Positions 33,501 through 40,889 of a DNA stretch of 50,197 nt are shown here, piece by piece. The notes under the pieces were generated by a model that ran no database searches, was not told the DNA's origin, and saw nothing but the letters and a program-made list of their open reading frames with translations. Each line of letters starts with the position of its first letter. Position 1 is the first letter of the stretch. The stretch comes from W1P20-047 sp045118335 (GTDB lineage Bacteria; Actinomycetota; Coriobacteriia; Coriobacteriales; Eggerthellaceae): positions 1 through 50,197 of the forward strand of contig JBGUXY010000001.1 of assembly GCA_045118335.1 (NCBI GenBank), written 5' to 3'. Both the position numbers and the translations under genes were made by a program.

Positions 33501-34393
33501 TGCAGACGCTTATGAACCAGGCTGCTCAGGCTATGGCGATACAAATCGCAGAAGGCATGACGACGCAGATCGCCGCCATGACCGAATCTTTCGGCACGAC
33601 GTTGGCAAATGCCATATCAGGCGAGTTGAGCAGTTCCATGGACCAGCTCGCCAACGCCATGCAAAACGGTTTCACCTTCGATGCCGAAGCGTTTGCCAGT
33701 GCCATTCACTTCAACATGACGCAGGAAGACCTCACCTCGCTGCTCATGAACTACATGAATGCCGATGATCTTTCCTACGACGGCAACCTGTCCAAGTTGG
33801 GATACGGCACGCTCGACGATCCGGAGACCGTTAGCATCTATCCGAAGGATTTCGAGGCAAAGGAATCGGTGCTCGACATCATCGATGCCTACAACGAGTC
33901 GGTGACTGTGGGAGATGACGATTCGAAGGCCATCAACTACACCGACCTGGCCGGCGTGCTCATGAGTTCGGTGAACGACATCGTGAACATGATCAGTCTC
34001 GTGCTCATCGCCTTCGTGAGCATTTCGCTTGTGGTGTCATCGATCATGATCGGCATCATCACCTACATCTCGGTTCTCGAGCGCAAAAAGGAGATAGGCA
34101 TCCTGCGCGCTATAGGAGCTTCCAAGGGCAACATTGCCAACGTGTTCAACGCCGAGACCGTCATCGAAGGGCTCATCGCCGGTCTGTTTGCAATCGCCGT
34201 AGTGCAGTTGGTTTCCATTCCAGTCAACGCAATCGTGCTGGCCACGCACGATGTCGATCACGTGATGAGCCTACCGTGGAGCTCGGCGGGTATCCTCGTG
34301 CTCATCAGCGTGCTGCTCACCTTCATTGCAGGCCTGATTCCCTCTACGGCTGCCAGCCGCCGCGACCCCGTGGAGGCTTTGCGCAGCGAGTAA
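30569..34393 (+). CDS. Large MacB-like ABC transporter: fused ATPase and FtsX-type permease with giant ectodomain
   Basis: One chain of 1274 residues. Residues 1-225 are an ATPase of the LolD/MacB type (Walker A GPSGSGKT at 38-45; signature LSGGQMQRVAIARAL near 141; Walker B IVLADEPTGALD near 162). A charged, Ala/Asp/Ser-rich linker follows, then the first membrane helix near 345. About 760 residues outside the cell come next, including DPNAL repeats (about 745-775), an Ala/Pro/Gly-rich disordered stretch (about 810-890) and Gln/Met/Ala-rich helices. Three further helices (about 1130-1270) carry the FtsX signature VLERKKEIGILRAIGASKGNI. MacB-type transporters work by mechanotransmission and usually have a 200-300 residue ectodomain. 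The ATG at 30569 is preceded by GAGGGA. The substrate is unknown. Confidence 0.85.
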   Translation: MIELRDIRKAYKTESFTQMALDGVSLAFRDNEFVAVLGPSGSGKTTLLNILGGLDHADSGDIVINGVSTRKYKSADWDTYRNHRIGFIFQSYNLIPHQSVRSNVELALTLSGVSRQERTKRATEALQRVGLGDHVNKKPAQLSGGQMQRVAIARALINDPDIVLADEPTGALDTETGLQVMDLLSEIAQDRLVIMVTHNPDLAEQYANRIVSLTDGRITGDTNPLTPQEMRETLQAVRPLVKDKANGHAKRVKAAEVPSSAVAAVAPASADDASGAVPADSSQPDAEAALGDDAPVHDEASVAAERARDAAKGSKKHASMSFFTALALSFNNLMTKKGRTFLTAFAGSIGIIGIAAILALSNGVNNYIAKTEEEALTSFPLTITKSSFDIAGLMTAGMTIGDDGESGENDALNISVSEGSEREEGDQASPSDKIGQINIMTDMFAEVKNNDLVAFKEYLDSDESGIDEYVNLIQYSYSVVPQVYSTDVDDGIVRLNPSSMSTMLSSGFATSAFSFGSNGTSSFQEMIDNQDMLNQQYEVVLGQWPQAYDEAVLVLGGDGQITDYTLYSLGVYDPKVMEEMTRQALEGEEVVVPDDHVDFTYEDALGMTFSVVPTSSMYQKNEEQNTWTDMSNDKEFMQQAIEEGVQLHIVGVVQPTVDNAIMPEGVAYTSGLTRYLMQAAADSQIVQEQMADRDVDVFTGKTFVELKDEEGEGFDMESMFDIDEEALQNAFGFDTSALSSLGSDMSLDPNALSMDPSSSSIDPNALQVDPSVMEQIFSEENMAAIMAGAPPFTFDAASMGYDTGGATVPVDPAQGAGDADQAAAAANEAMADAAASTQGGGEAPDASADGVDGQGDGDSAGSESAPTPTAAPTENPDPASIPATAPAGGLTDEQMQAINDASNQLAAGFVAWAGPERLADPNADVAALFQDYLATDPTAQQIVAGMNETLGDSAQEMVNQAMQTYMTQQFAPYMANAMQTLMNQAAQAMAIQIAEGMTTQIAAMTESFGTTLANAISGELSSSMDQLANAMQNGFTFDAEAFASAIHFNMTQEDLTSLLMNYMNADDLSYDGNLSKLGYGTLDDPETVSIYPKDFEAKESVLDIIDAYNESVTVGDDDSKAINYTDLAGVLMSSVNDIVNMISLVLIAFVSISLVVSSIMIGIITYISVLERKKEIGILRAIGASKGNIANVFNAETVIEGLIAGLFAIAVVQLVSIPVNAIVLATHDVDHVMSLPWSSAGILVLISVLLTFIAGLIPSTAASRRDPVEALRSE

Positions 34394-34454
34394 TCCGGTT
34401 TTGCTGCCTTGGCAGTCGGCCGCTCGATGGATTGTAGGTTTGATTTCGCAAAAC

Positions 34455-34494
34455 GCGGTGCCGTTGGCGTATCCCAACGGCACCGCGGGGTTTT
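34455..34494 (+). terminator. Rho-independent terminator after the ABC transporter
   Basis: GCGGTGCCGTTGG (34455-34467), loop CGTATC, exact complement (34474-34486), then GGGGTTTT. A 13-bp perfect stem, placed between the ABC transporter and the convergent small gene. Confidence 0.85.
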
Positions 34495-34509
34495 ACCGAA
34501 GAGGTATTC

Positions 34510-34683
34510 TCAGCGCAAGGGCGTGCGGTTTGCTTTCGAAGCGCTGCCGTTTTCGAAGTACTTCACGCTTGGGCGGCGGGAAACGGAAGCGTAGCCGTTC
34601 GAATCGGTGATGTAGGGGCACAGCGGCTCGGCATAGAGCGTATTGCGTTTCTTGGCGAAAACCCGTTTGCGCGAACCGAACAT
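34510..34683 (-). CDS. Small basic protein of unknown function
   Basis: A 57-residue protein beginning MFGSRKRVFAKKRN. It contains YAEPLCPYITDSNGYAS and a basic C-terminus (ASKANRTPLR). GAGGA lies seven bases before the ATG at 34683, which makes translation plausible. It starts about 40 bases after the stop of the winged-helix gene on the same strand, so the two may form an operon. No family is recognised. Confidence 0.5.
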   Translation of the reverse strand: MFGSRKRVFAKKRNTLYAEPLCPYITDSNGYASVSRRPSVKYFENGSASKANRTPLR

Positions 34684-34723
34684 ATCATATTCCTCAAACG
34701 CCTTGGGGGCGATTGCCCGTGGT

Positions 34724-35020
34724 CTAAACGAGCGTTTCCAGCTGTCCAATATGACGAATTACCTCGTTCCCCAGCTCAGTGACGATATAGCCGCTTCGCG
34801 CACGGAACTTGGCGATGCACCCGCTTGCAACCAGCGATTGCATGAGAGGGTTGAGCTTCCCCTTGCTCGCGTGGAAAAGCTCCGCGATCTCATCTTGGCT
34901 TTCGCGCACCCGCGGCCCGTCCACCGTCTCTGCCTGCAAGCTCTCCAAGAGGCAGAGAAGGCGGTACGAGTCGCTGGTGAACAGGTTCACCAGACCTTGT
35001 TGTGCGTTTGAGTGCTGCAT
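34724..35020 (-). CDS. Winged-helix transcriptional regulator
   Basis: A 98-residue protein with a winged helix-turn-helix layout: SDSYRLLCLLESL, then RESQDEIAELFHASKGKLNPLMQSLVASGCI (recognition region), then FRARSGYIVTELG as the wing. It resembles small MarR/Crp-like DNA-binding domains without an effector domain. A TATAAT (35031-35036) ends only ten bases before the ATG at 35020, so the transcript may be leaderless or nearly so; no ribosome-binding site is seen. Target unknown, perhaps itself and the small gene after it. Confidence 0.72.
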   Translation of the reverse strand: MQHSNAQQGLVNLFTSDSYRLLCLLESLQAETVDGPRVRESQDEIAELFHASKGKLNPLMQSLVASGCIAKFRARSGYIVTELGNEVIRHIGQLETLV

Positions 35021-35030
35021 ATGGCAAGAA

Positions 35031-35036
35031 ATTATA
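35031..35036 (-). promoter_or_regulatory. -10 of the winged-helix gene (near-leaderless)
   Basis: Minus-strand TATAAT; TTGTTT at 35053-35058 is a possible -35 with 16-base spacing. Predicted start near 35024, four bases before the ATG. The surrounding 35037-35100 is strikingly AT-rich for this genome. Confidence 0.5.
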
Positions 35037-35108
35037 CTCTAAGAAAAAAGAAAAACAAGAGAATAGAGTACAAATCTTTATACTAAAGTGTGAACGGCTA
35101 ATAACGAA

Positions 35109-35132
35109 GAACGCGCCCCGAAGGGCGCGTTC
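35109..35132 (-). terminator. Terminator after the first FKBP gene
   Basis: GAACGCGCCC, loop TTCG (minus strand), GGGCGCGTTC, then TTCGTTATT. A perfect 10-bp stem with a stable UUCG-type loop. Confidence 0.7.
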
Positions 35133-35164
35133 GCAGCTTCGCATTTCAAGTGGGTGTTTTCGCG

Positions 35165-35608
35165 CTATTCCGGCTTGTCGTCTGAAACCTCGAGCAACGT
35201 GATCTCGAAGTTCAAATCCTTTCCGGCCATTTCGTGGTTCAGGTCAAGCGTCACGAATTCTTTGGTCACTTCGGCGACGCGAGCGGGGAAGGGCTGTCCG
35301 CCAGGGCCGCGCATGTACAGGGTATGGCCCACCGGCATCCATTCGGCGTTGGGAATCTGCGAAGCAGGAATACGCTGCATCATGCGCTCGTCACGCTCGC
35401 CATACGCTTCGGCACAGGGGATGTGGACGTTCACGGTCTGGCCAACTTCCATATCACGAACCGCACGGTCGAACCCAGGAATCATCATACCCGCCATGCA
35501 CACGAACTCCAGCGGGTCGCCGCCATGGGCATCGGTGGAATCGAACACCTCTCCGTTGTCGAGCGTGCCGACGTAACTCACTTTCACATGTTTGCCTTCG
35601 TTGCTCAT
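35165..35608 (-). CDS. FKBP-type peptidyl-prolyl isomerase, SlyD-like
   Basis: Accelerates proline isomerisation and probably acts as a chaperone in the cytoplasm. Active-site blocks are intact: VSYVGTLDNGEVFDST, PLEF, MIPGFDRAVRDMEVG and AEAYGERD. The inserted chaperone flap (about 75-125) and the closing NHEMAGKDLNFEITLLEV are as in SlyD. The 147-residue protein lacks the His-rich metal tail of E. coli SlyD. The ATG at 35608 follows AGAGGAAAC. A diverged paralogue lies 147 bases upstream on the same strand. Confidence 0.9.
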   Translation of the reverse strand: MSNEGKHVKVSYVGTLDNGEVFDSTDAHGGDPLEFVCMAGMMIPGFDRAVRDMEVGQTVNVHIPCAEAYGERDERMMQRIPASQIPNAEWMPVGHTLYMRGPGGQPFPARVAEVTKEFVTLDLNHEMAGKDLNFEITLLEVSDDKPE

Positions 35609-35754
35609 CTGTTTCCTCTCGTGTTTGCGGCCTTTGCCGGCGCTAGCAATACCAGCATGAGAAGTCTAGCGCAAACGCACGCTCGTGAAGAGCGGGAATC
35701 GTGGTAGGGGGCCAACCCATCTACCGATTGTGCATACAAAGGAAACATCCCTTG

Positions 35755-36207
35755 TTATGACTTCTGGCGTCGAGCGGGCGTATCGCGTACGCTTAGAAGG
35801 GTAATCTCGAAATGCATGCCCTGACCGACGCTTTGGTGGTTCGCGTCGAAGATGGCCTCAGCGCCTTCGATGCCGACAAGACGGGCGGGGAATTCCTTTC
35901 CGCTCGGGTCCTGCAGATGCACAATGTCTCCTACTTCCAAATTAGCGTCGGCAGGCAGATTGCCTTTCGCAACGCGCACTATGTTGTCTTCCGAGGGCTT
36001 TTCGTAGGCGGCCTCGGCACTCACGTGCGCCACACGCGTTTCCCCGACTTCCATGGTGCGCACGGTGTCGATGAATTCGGGTGGCATCCACCCTGGAGCA
36101 CAGGGAAAGCTGATGGGGGCATCTGGCGGAGTGGATATGAACTGCCATCCGCTGTCGAGCTTGCCAACGTAGCTCACCGTGACGATTTTCCCGCTGTTGT
36201 CTGCCAT
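35755..36207 (-). CDS. SlyD-like FKBP paralogue with altered active site
   Basis: A 150-residue homologue of the neighbouring isomerase, sharing VSYVGKLDSG, RTMEVGET and the closing NHQSVGQGMHFEITLLSVRD. Key positions differ: FDST becomes FIST (the catalytic-site Asp is lost), GMMIPGF becomes GWMPPEF, and AYGE becomes AYEK. The insert flap is kept. It may have little isomerase activity and serve as a chaperone or binding protein. The ATG at 36207 follows GATGGAGG; a longer in-frame extension upstream has no family similarity. Probably arose by tandem duplication. Confidence 0.82.
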   Translation of the reverse strand: MADNSGKIVTVSYVGKLDSGWQFISTPPDAPISFPCAPGWMPPEFIDTVRTMEVGETRVAHVSAEAAYEKPSEDNIVRVAKGNLPADANLEVGDIVHLQDPSGKEFPARLVGIEGAEAIFDANHQSVGQGMHFEITLLSVRDTPARRQKS

Positions 36208-36426
36208 GAAGCCTCCATCGATCCGATGCATCATGGTAGCGCATTTGCCCTTCGGCGTCTCTTTCGGGCGTTGAGGCGGCATCGATTGTCGACGGTACGC
36301 TCGGCTCCGATTCGTGGGATGGCTCTGTATTTCTGCTGCATACGGGAAAACGGTAGTATCATGTGCATGCCGTGCCATATCTGGGCATGGCCGTTTTTTG
36401 TCAGCAGTCGAACGGTGGGGAAGGGC

Positions 36427-38265
36427 ATGCCTATCAACAAGCGCACAGCATTGCTGCTGGTCGTGGACATTGCCGCGACCTACCTTGCCTATTTCCTCTC
36501 GTCGGTGCTCACCAATGTATTCGCAGAAGTGTTCGTCGACCACGAGATCTACTTCATCTTGGGAGTCTTGGCACTTGTCAACGTTGTGATGCTGGGGGCT
36601 TTCCATCTGTATAACAACCTTTGGGAATACGCTTCGGTTGACGAAGCGGTGCAGATCGTGCTCGCGTTGCTGCTTTCCACGCTGGGCGGTGCCGTGTTCT
36701 TGTGGGTCATCGACGCCCGGCTTCCCATTCGCGTGTTCGTGGTCTCGTGGTTGCTGTTAGTGGCGATTTGCGGGTGCAGCCGAGGCTTGTTCCGTTTCCT
36801 CAAGCCTCGAATGCGTCGTAGCGGATCGTCTTTCAAATATGCCCCACGACCTCGCACGCTCATCGTGGGAGCAGGGGAGACCGGCTCTCACGTTATCAAC
36901 CGCATGGCGTCGAAGGATCCACTCATGCCGGGGCTGCCCGTGGTGGCGGTAGATGATAAGCGCGAGAAGCGCGGCAAGCGCATCCATGGCGTGCGTGTAG
37001 AGGGAACCAGCGATGACATCTTGAACCTCGTGGATGCTTACGGCATCGAGCAGATCGTCGTGGCGATTCCTTCCGCAACGCTTGAAGACCGCAAGCGGAT
37101 CTACGCCATCTGCACGCAGACGGAATGTCACCTGCGTACGCTGCCCAACATCCGCGAGCTGCGCCTCGACGAGCTCGACGATGTGGCCTTGCGCGATGTG
37201 TCGGTTGCCGACCTGCTGGGGCGAGAAGAGGTCATGCTCAACACGCGTTCGGTTTCGGGCTACATCGCCGGCGAGACCGTGCTCGTCACCGGCGGTGGCG
37301 GTTCCATCGGCTCTGAGCTGTGCCGCCAGCTGTGCGTGGTGGCGCCGGCGCGCATAATCATCTTCGACATCTACGAAAACGATGCCTACATGCTCCGCAA
37401 CGAGCTGCAAAGCGAATACCCCGATGTGGAAATCGTCATCGAGATCGGCAGTGTGTGCAATTCATCGCGACTCGAGGACGTGTTCGTCAAGTATCATCCA
37501 AGCGTGGTGTTCCATGCCGCAGCTCACAAGCACGTTCCGCTCATGGAAATGTGCCCGCGCGAAGCGGTGCACAACAACGTCTTCGGCACGCTCAATGCGG
37601 TCCGCGCTTCCAATGCTCATGGCGTGCAGCGCTTCATCTTCATATCCACCGACAAGGCGGTGAATCCCACGAGCGTCATGGGTGCCACCAAGCGGATGGG
37701 CGAAATGGTGATGCAGTACTATGCGCGCAACAGCAAGACGGTGTTTTCCGCCGTGCGTTTCGGCAACGTGCTCGGGTCGAATGGCAGCGTGATTCCCGTG
37801 TTCAAAAAGCAAATCGCCGCAGGCGGCCCCGTCACGGTCACGCATCCGGAAATCGAGCGGTACTTCATGACCATACCCGAAGCGTCGCGGTTGGTTATTC
37901 AGGCGGGCGGCATGGCAAAGGGCGGCGAGATCTTCATCCTCGACATGGGGGAGCCGGTGAAGATCGTCGACTTGGCTCGCAGCCTCATCCAGCTTTCTGG
38001 TCACACACCCGACGAAGACATCAAGATCGTGTTCACCGGTTTGCGTGAAGGCGAGAAGATGTACGAGGAGCTCCTCATGGACGAGGAAACCACCTACCCC
38101 ACGACCCATCGCTCCATCATGGTCTCGAAAGGCGTCGCGATTAGCTACGAGCATATGGATTCGAAGCTCGTCGACCTGGAAGGCGCCATCGAGGGAACCG
38201 ACGAAGAGGCCATTCGGATGCTCGAGGCAGTGGTTCCCACCTATCATCACACGCCGAACTGCTAG
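36427..38265 (+). CDS. Membrane-bound nucleotide-sugar 4,6-dehydratase (CapD/PglF/FlaA1-like)
   Basis: Likely converts UDP-GlcNAc or a similar sugar nucleotide to a 4-keto-6-deoxy form for surface glycans. The 612 residues contain four N-terminal membrane helices (to about 125), a first Rossmann region (about 147, LIVGAGETGSHVINRM) and the SDR catalytic domain from about 284 (VTGGGGSIGSELCRQL). Active-site ISTDKAVNPTSVMGATKRMGE has Met in place of the usual SDR Tyr, as in this dehydratase class. AVRFGNVLGSNGSVIP and GLREGEKMYEELL are also typical. The ATG at 36427 follows GGGGAAGGG. No glycosyltransferase or aminotransferase genes accompany it here. Confidence 0.88.
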   Translation: MPINKRTALLLVVDIAATYLAYFLSSVLTNVFAEVFVDHEIYFILGVLALVNVVMLGAFHLYNNLWEYASVDEAVQIVLALLLSTLGGAVFLWVIDARLPIRVFVVSWLLLVAICGCSRGLFRFLKPRMRRSGSSFKYAPRPRTLIVGAGETGSHVINRMASKDPLMPGLPVVAVDDKREKRGKRIHGVRVEGTSDDILNLVDAYGIEQIVVAIPSATLEDRKRIYAICTQTECHLRTLPNIRELRLDELDDVALRDVSVADLLGREEVMLNTRSVSGYIAGETVLVTGGGGSIGSELCRQLCVVAPARIIIFDIYENDAYMLRNELQSEYPDVEIVIEIGSVCNSSRLEDVFVKYHPSVVFHAAAHKHVPLMEMCPREAVHNNVFGTLNAVRASNAHGVQRFIFISTDKAVNPTSVMGATKRMGEMVMQYYARNSKTVFSAVRFGNVLGSNGSVIPVFKKQIAAGGPVTVTHPEIERYFMTIPEASRLVIQAGGMAKGGEIFILDMGEPVKIVDLARSLIQLSGHTPDEDIKIVFTGLREGEKMYEELLMDEETTYPTTHRSIMVSKGVAISYEHMDSKLVDLEGAIEGTDEEAIRMLEAVVPTYHHTPNC

Positions 38266-38436
38266 GCGCGTCTGCCGACGTTTCGCGAGCGCCAGACGAT
38301 GCCATGCGTTTCATTTGCTGCGCGACGGTGACAAGAAAGCGATGCCGCCCCTTCGCAAAGCGATTACCCGCAGGTGCATTTGCAAAAAGGCCAAATCATT
38401 GATAAAAGGGCTATGTACAGCGTCAACTCGCAGTAG

Positions 38437-38454
38437 TATGCTTCTATATGCATA
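38437..38454 (+). promoter_or_regulatory. Candidate ARG box upstream of argC
   Basis: TATGCTTCTATATGCATA matches the Gram-positive ARG box pattern TNTGNATWWWWATNCANA at all but two fixed positions. It lies 53 bases before the argC ATG. Because argR is the last gene of the same cluster, arginine-dependent autorepression is likely. A TAGTAT overlapping its left edge could be a -10. Confidence 0.5.
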
Positions 38455-38507
38455 GAAATAAGAAAAACTCTAAGTTTTCTGAATATTCTATCGGAATGGA
38501 GGTAGCT

Positions 38508-39572
38508 ATGGTTTATCGAGCAGGTGTTGTAGGCGCTGCGGGCTATGCAGGAATCGAGCTTGTGAGAAGGTTGGTCGAGCATCCTGATTTCGAATTGACC
38601 GTCATCACGAGCAACGCCGATGCCGGCAGCAAGCTCGCCGACATGTATCCCGCATTCACCGGCGTTTGCGACCTCGAGTTCTCGCGCCATGATTGCGAAG
38701 AGCTGACCAAATGCGATGTGGCATTCATGGCCGTGCCCCATACAGCTGCGCTTGCCATGGCGCCCGGCTTGCTCGAGGCGGGCGTGAGCGTGGTGGACCT
38801 TTCGGCAGACTACCGGCTGAAGGACCCCGCCATCTACGAGAAGTGGTACGACACCGAGCACACCTCCCCCGAGCTGCTGAAAACCTGCGCGTTCGGCTTG
38901 CCGGAAATCACACGAGACGAACTCGATCGCGTTGCTGCAGATCGTGCAGCGGGCAAGGCGGTGCTCGTCGCCTGTGCCGGGTGCTATCCCACGGCAACCT
39001 CGCTTGCCGCCTATCCTGCCGTGAGCCAAGGCTGGGCAAAGGGCGTCGTGAACGTGCAGGCCATATCCGGCGTGACCGGTGCAGGCAAGAAATGCTCTCA
39101 ACGCACCCACTTCTGCCACGCGAACGAAAACGTCGAGGCTTACGGCGTGGGCAAGCACCGCCATACTCCCGAGATCGAGCAGATCCTGGGACTGCCAGAC
39201 AGGGTGCTTTTCATCCCGCATCTGGCTCCGCTCAACCGCGGCCTGCTATCAACGGTCACCATCCAGCTCACCGACGAGGCTGCCGAAGGCTTCGACCTGG
39301 ATGCCGTCTTGCAGATGTATACCGAGTTCTACCAAGACAGCCCCTTCGTCGCCGTGCTGCCAAAGGGCCAGATGCCCCGTACCGACAGCGTGGCGGGGTC
39401 CAATCGGGCGCAGGTCGGGTTGGCGTATCACGAGACCACGCACACGCTCATCGCCATCGGCGCCATCGACAACCTGTGCAAGGGCGCTGCGAGCCAGGCT
39501 ATCCAGTGTGCCAACATCGTGTTCGGCCTGCCGCAATCCGCAGGACTTTTGGCCATGTCCAACCCCGTGTAG
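38508..39572 (+). CDS. argC: N-acetyl-gamma-glutamyl-phosphate reductase
   Basis: NADPH-dependent third step of arginine synthesis. The nucleotide-binding N-terminus is GVVGAAGYAGIELVRR. The catalytic Cys159 lies in VACAGCYPTA. YGVGKHRHTPEIEQ carries the conserved His, and HLAPLNRGLLSTV and NLCKGAASQAIQ follow. The length of 354 is typical. The ATG at 38508 follows GGAGGT; an earlier in-frame ATG at 38448 would add 20 residues ahead of the conserved start and lacks a good site. argJ follows after 12 bases. Confidence 0.95.
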   Translation: MVYRAGVVGAAGYAGIELVRRLVEHPDFELTVITSNADAGSKLADMYPAFTGVCDLEFSRHDCEELTKCDVAFMAVPHTAALAMAPGLLEAGVSVVDLSADYRLKDPAIYEKWYDTEHTSPELLKTCAFGLPEITRDELDRVAADRAAGKAVLVACAGCYPTATSLAAYPAVSQGWAKGVVNVQAISGVTGAGKKCSQRTHFCHANENVEAYGVGKHRHTPEIEQILGLPDRVLFIPHLAPLNRGLLSTVTIQLTDEAAEGFDLDAVLQMYTEFYQDSPFVAVLPKGQMPRTDSVAGSNRAQVGLAYHETTHTLIAIGAIDNLCKGAASQAIQCANIVFGLPQSAGLLAMSNPV

Positions 39573-39584
39573 ACAGGAGCACCG

Positions 39585-40889
39585 ATGCCATCAACCCAAC
39601 CATTGAACTTGGCCGAGCGCTTTGCAAGGGAAGGCAAGGCGGAAGCTCTCGAGCGCGTCGATGGCGGCACCATCACGAGCGCGCGGGGATTTCGCACGAC
39701 TGGCTACCATGCGGGCTTTCGCGCCGACCCGAACCGGCTCGACATGGCCCTCGTGGTGGCCGATGAGCTGTGTGCTGCGGCGGGCACCTTCACCACGAAC
39801 GTGTTCTGCGCCGCGCCGGTGATCGTGAGCCGCGAGCATCTCAACGGCACGGGAGCCGGTAGCGCGCGGGCTATCGTCGTCAATTCGGGCATCGCCAATG
39901 CCGCAACGGGCCCCGTGGGCTTGCAGAAGGCACGCGAGACAGCCCAGATCGTTGCCGACACGGTGGGTTGCGCAGCGGAAGACGTGCTGGTGGCCTCTAC
40001 CGGCGTCATCGGCCAGCAGCTGAACATGGAACCGTTCATGACAGGTGTTCCCGAGGCGTTCGCCCAGGTGGGCTCTTCGGAGCAGGACGGGCACGACACG
40101 GCTCGCGCCATCATGACCACCGATACGGTTCCCAAGGAATGCGCCTTCACGTACGAGAGCGACGATCCGGCATTTCCCGGCGTCCGCATCACCGTTGGCG
40201 GCTTGTGCAAGGGCGCTGGCATGATCATGCCCAACATGGCCACCATGATAGCGATTCTAACCACCGACGCCCCCATATCGTCCAATCTAGCTCACGAGGC
40301 CCTGGTGGATGCGGTAGGCGAAAGCTTCAACAAGGTCACGGTGGACTCAGACACCTCCACCAACGACACGGCTTTCCTGCTGGCATCTGGAAAAGCGGCC
40401 CCAGGTGTGGAAATGCAGCGTGACTCTCGCGGGTTCGAGCAGTTCAGCGCAGCCCTGCGAGCGGCGTGTTCCACCTTGGCCCGCAAGATGGCCCAGGATG
40501 GCGAAGGGGCGACTCGTCTGGTCACCGTGAACGTGGCCGGTGCCATCGACGACGCCGACGCCGACAAGGCCGCCCGTGCCATCGCCAATTCGCCGCTGTT
40601 AAAGACGGCCATCTTCGGACACGACTGCAACTGGGGTCGCGTCGCGGCGGCGGCGGGCAAAAGCGGCGCACGCTTCGAGCAGCTGGAGTGCGACATCGAC
40701 ATCATGGGCATGCCCGTGTGCCGAAAGGGCCTCAACGTGGTTTTCGACGAGGACGAGGCGTTGCGCCGTTTCGAAGAGCCCGAGATCGTCGTCGATGTGG
40801 ACCTTGGTGCGGGAAGCGCCCATACCACCATTTGGACATGCGACTTCACCCATGAATACGTTACGATCAATGGAGATTATCGGTCATGA
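39585..40889 (+). CDS. argJ: Bifunctional ornithine acetyltransferase / N-acetylglutamate synthase
   Basis: Transfers the acetyl group from N-acetylornithine to glutamate, recycling it. The precursor cuts itself before Thr220 (KGAGMIMPNMATM) to give two chains, the new N-terminal Thr being the nucleophile. TNVFCAAPV, NSGIANAATG and ASTGVIGQQL (oxyanion region) are present, and the end HEYVTINGDYRS is typical. The length of 434 is slightly above average. The ATG at 39585 follows AGGAG. The last bases overlap argB (ATGA). Whether it also makes N-acetylglutamate from acetyl-CoA cannot be told from sequence; no argA is seen. Confidence 0.95.
   Translation: MPSTQPLNLAERFAREGKAEALERVDGGTITSARGFRTTGYHAGFRADPNRLDMALVVADELCAAAGTFTTNVFCAAPVIVSREHLNGTGAGSARAIVVNSGIANAATGPVGLQKARETAQIVADTVGCAAEDVLVASTGVIGQQLNMEPFMTGVPEAFAQVGSSEQDGHDTARAIMTTDTVPKECAFTYESDDPAFPGVRITVGGLCKGAGMIMPNMATMIAILTTDAPISSNLAHEALVDAVGESFNKVTVDSDTSTNDTAFLLASGKAAPGVEMQRDSRGFEQFSAALRAACSTLARKMAQDGEGATRLVTVNVAGAIDDADADKAARAIANSPLLKTAIFGHDCNWGRVAAAAGKSGARFEQLECDIDIMGMPVCRKGLNVVFDEDEALRRFEEPEIVVDVDLGAGSAHTTIWTCDFTHEYVTINGDYRS

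Noticed and set aside
34590..34620. tRNA T-arm-like GTTCGAATC
   Set aside because: No cloverleaf can be built around it; it falls inside the small minus-strand gene.
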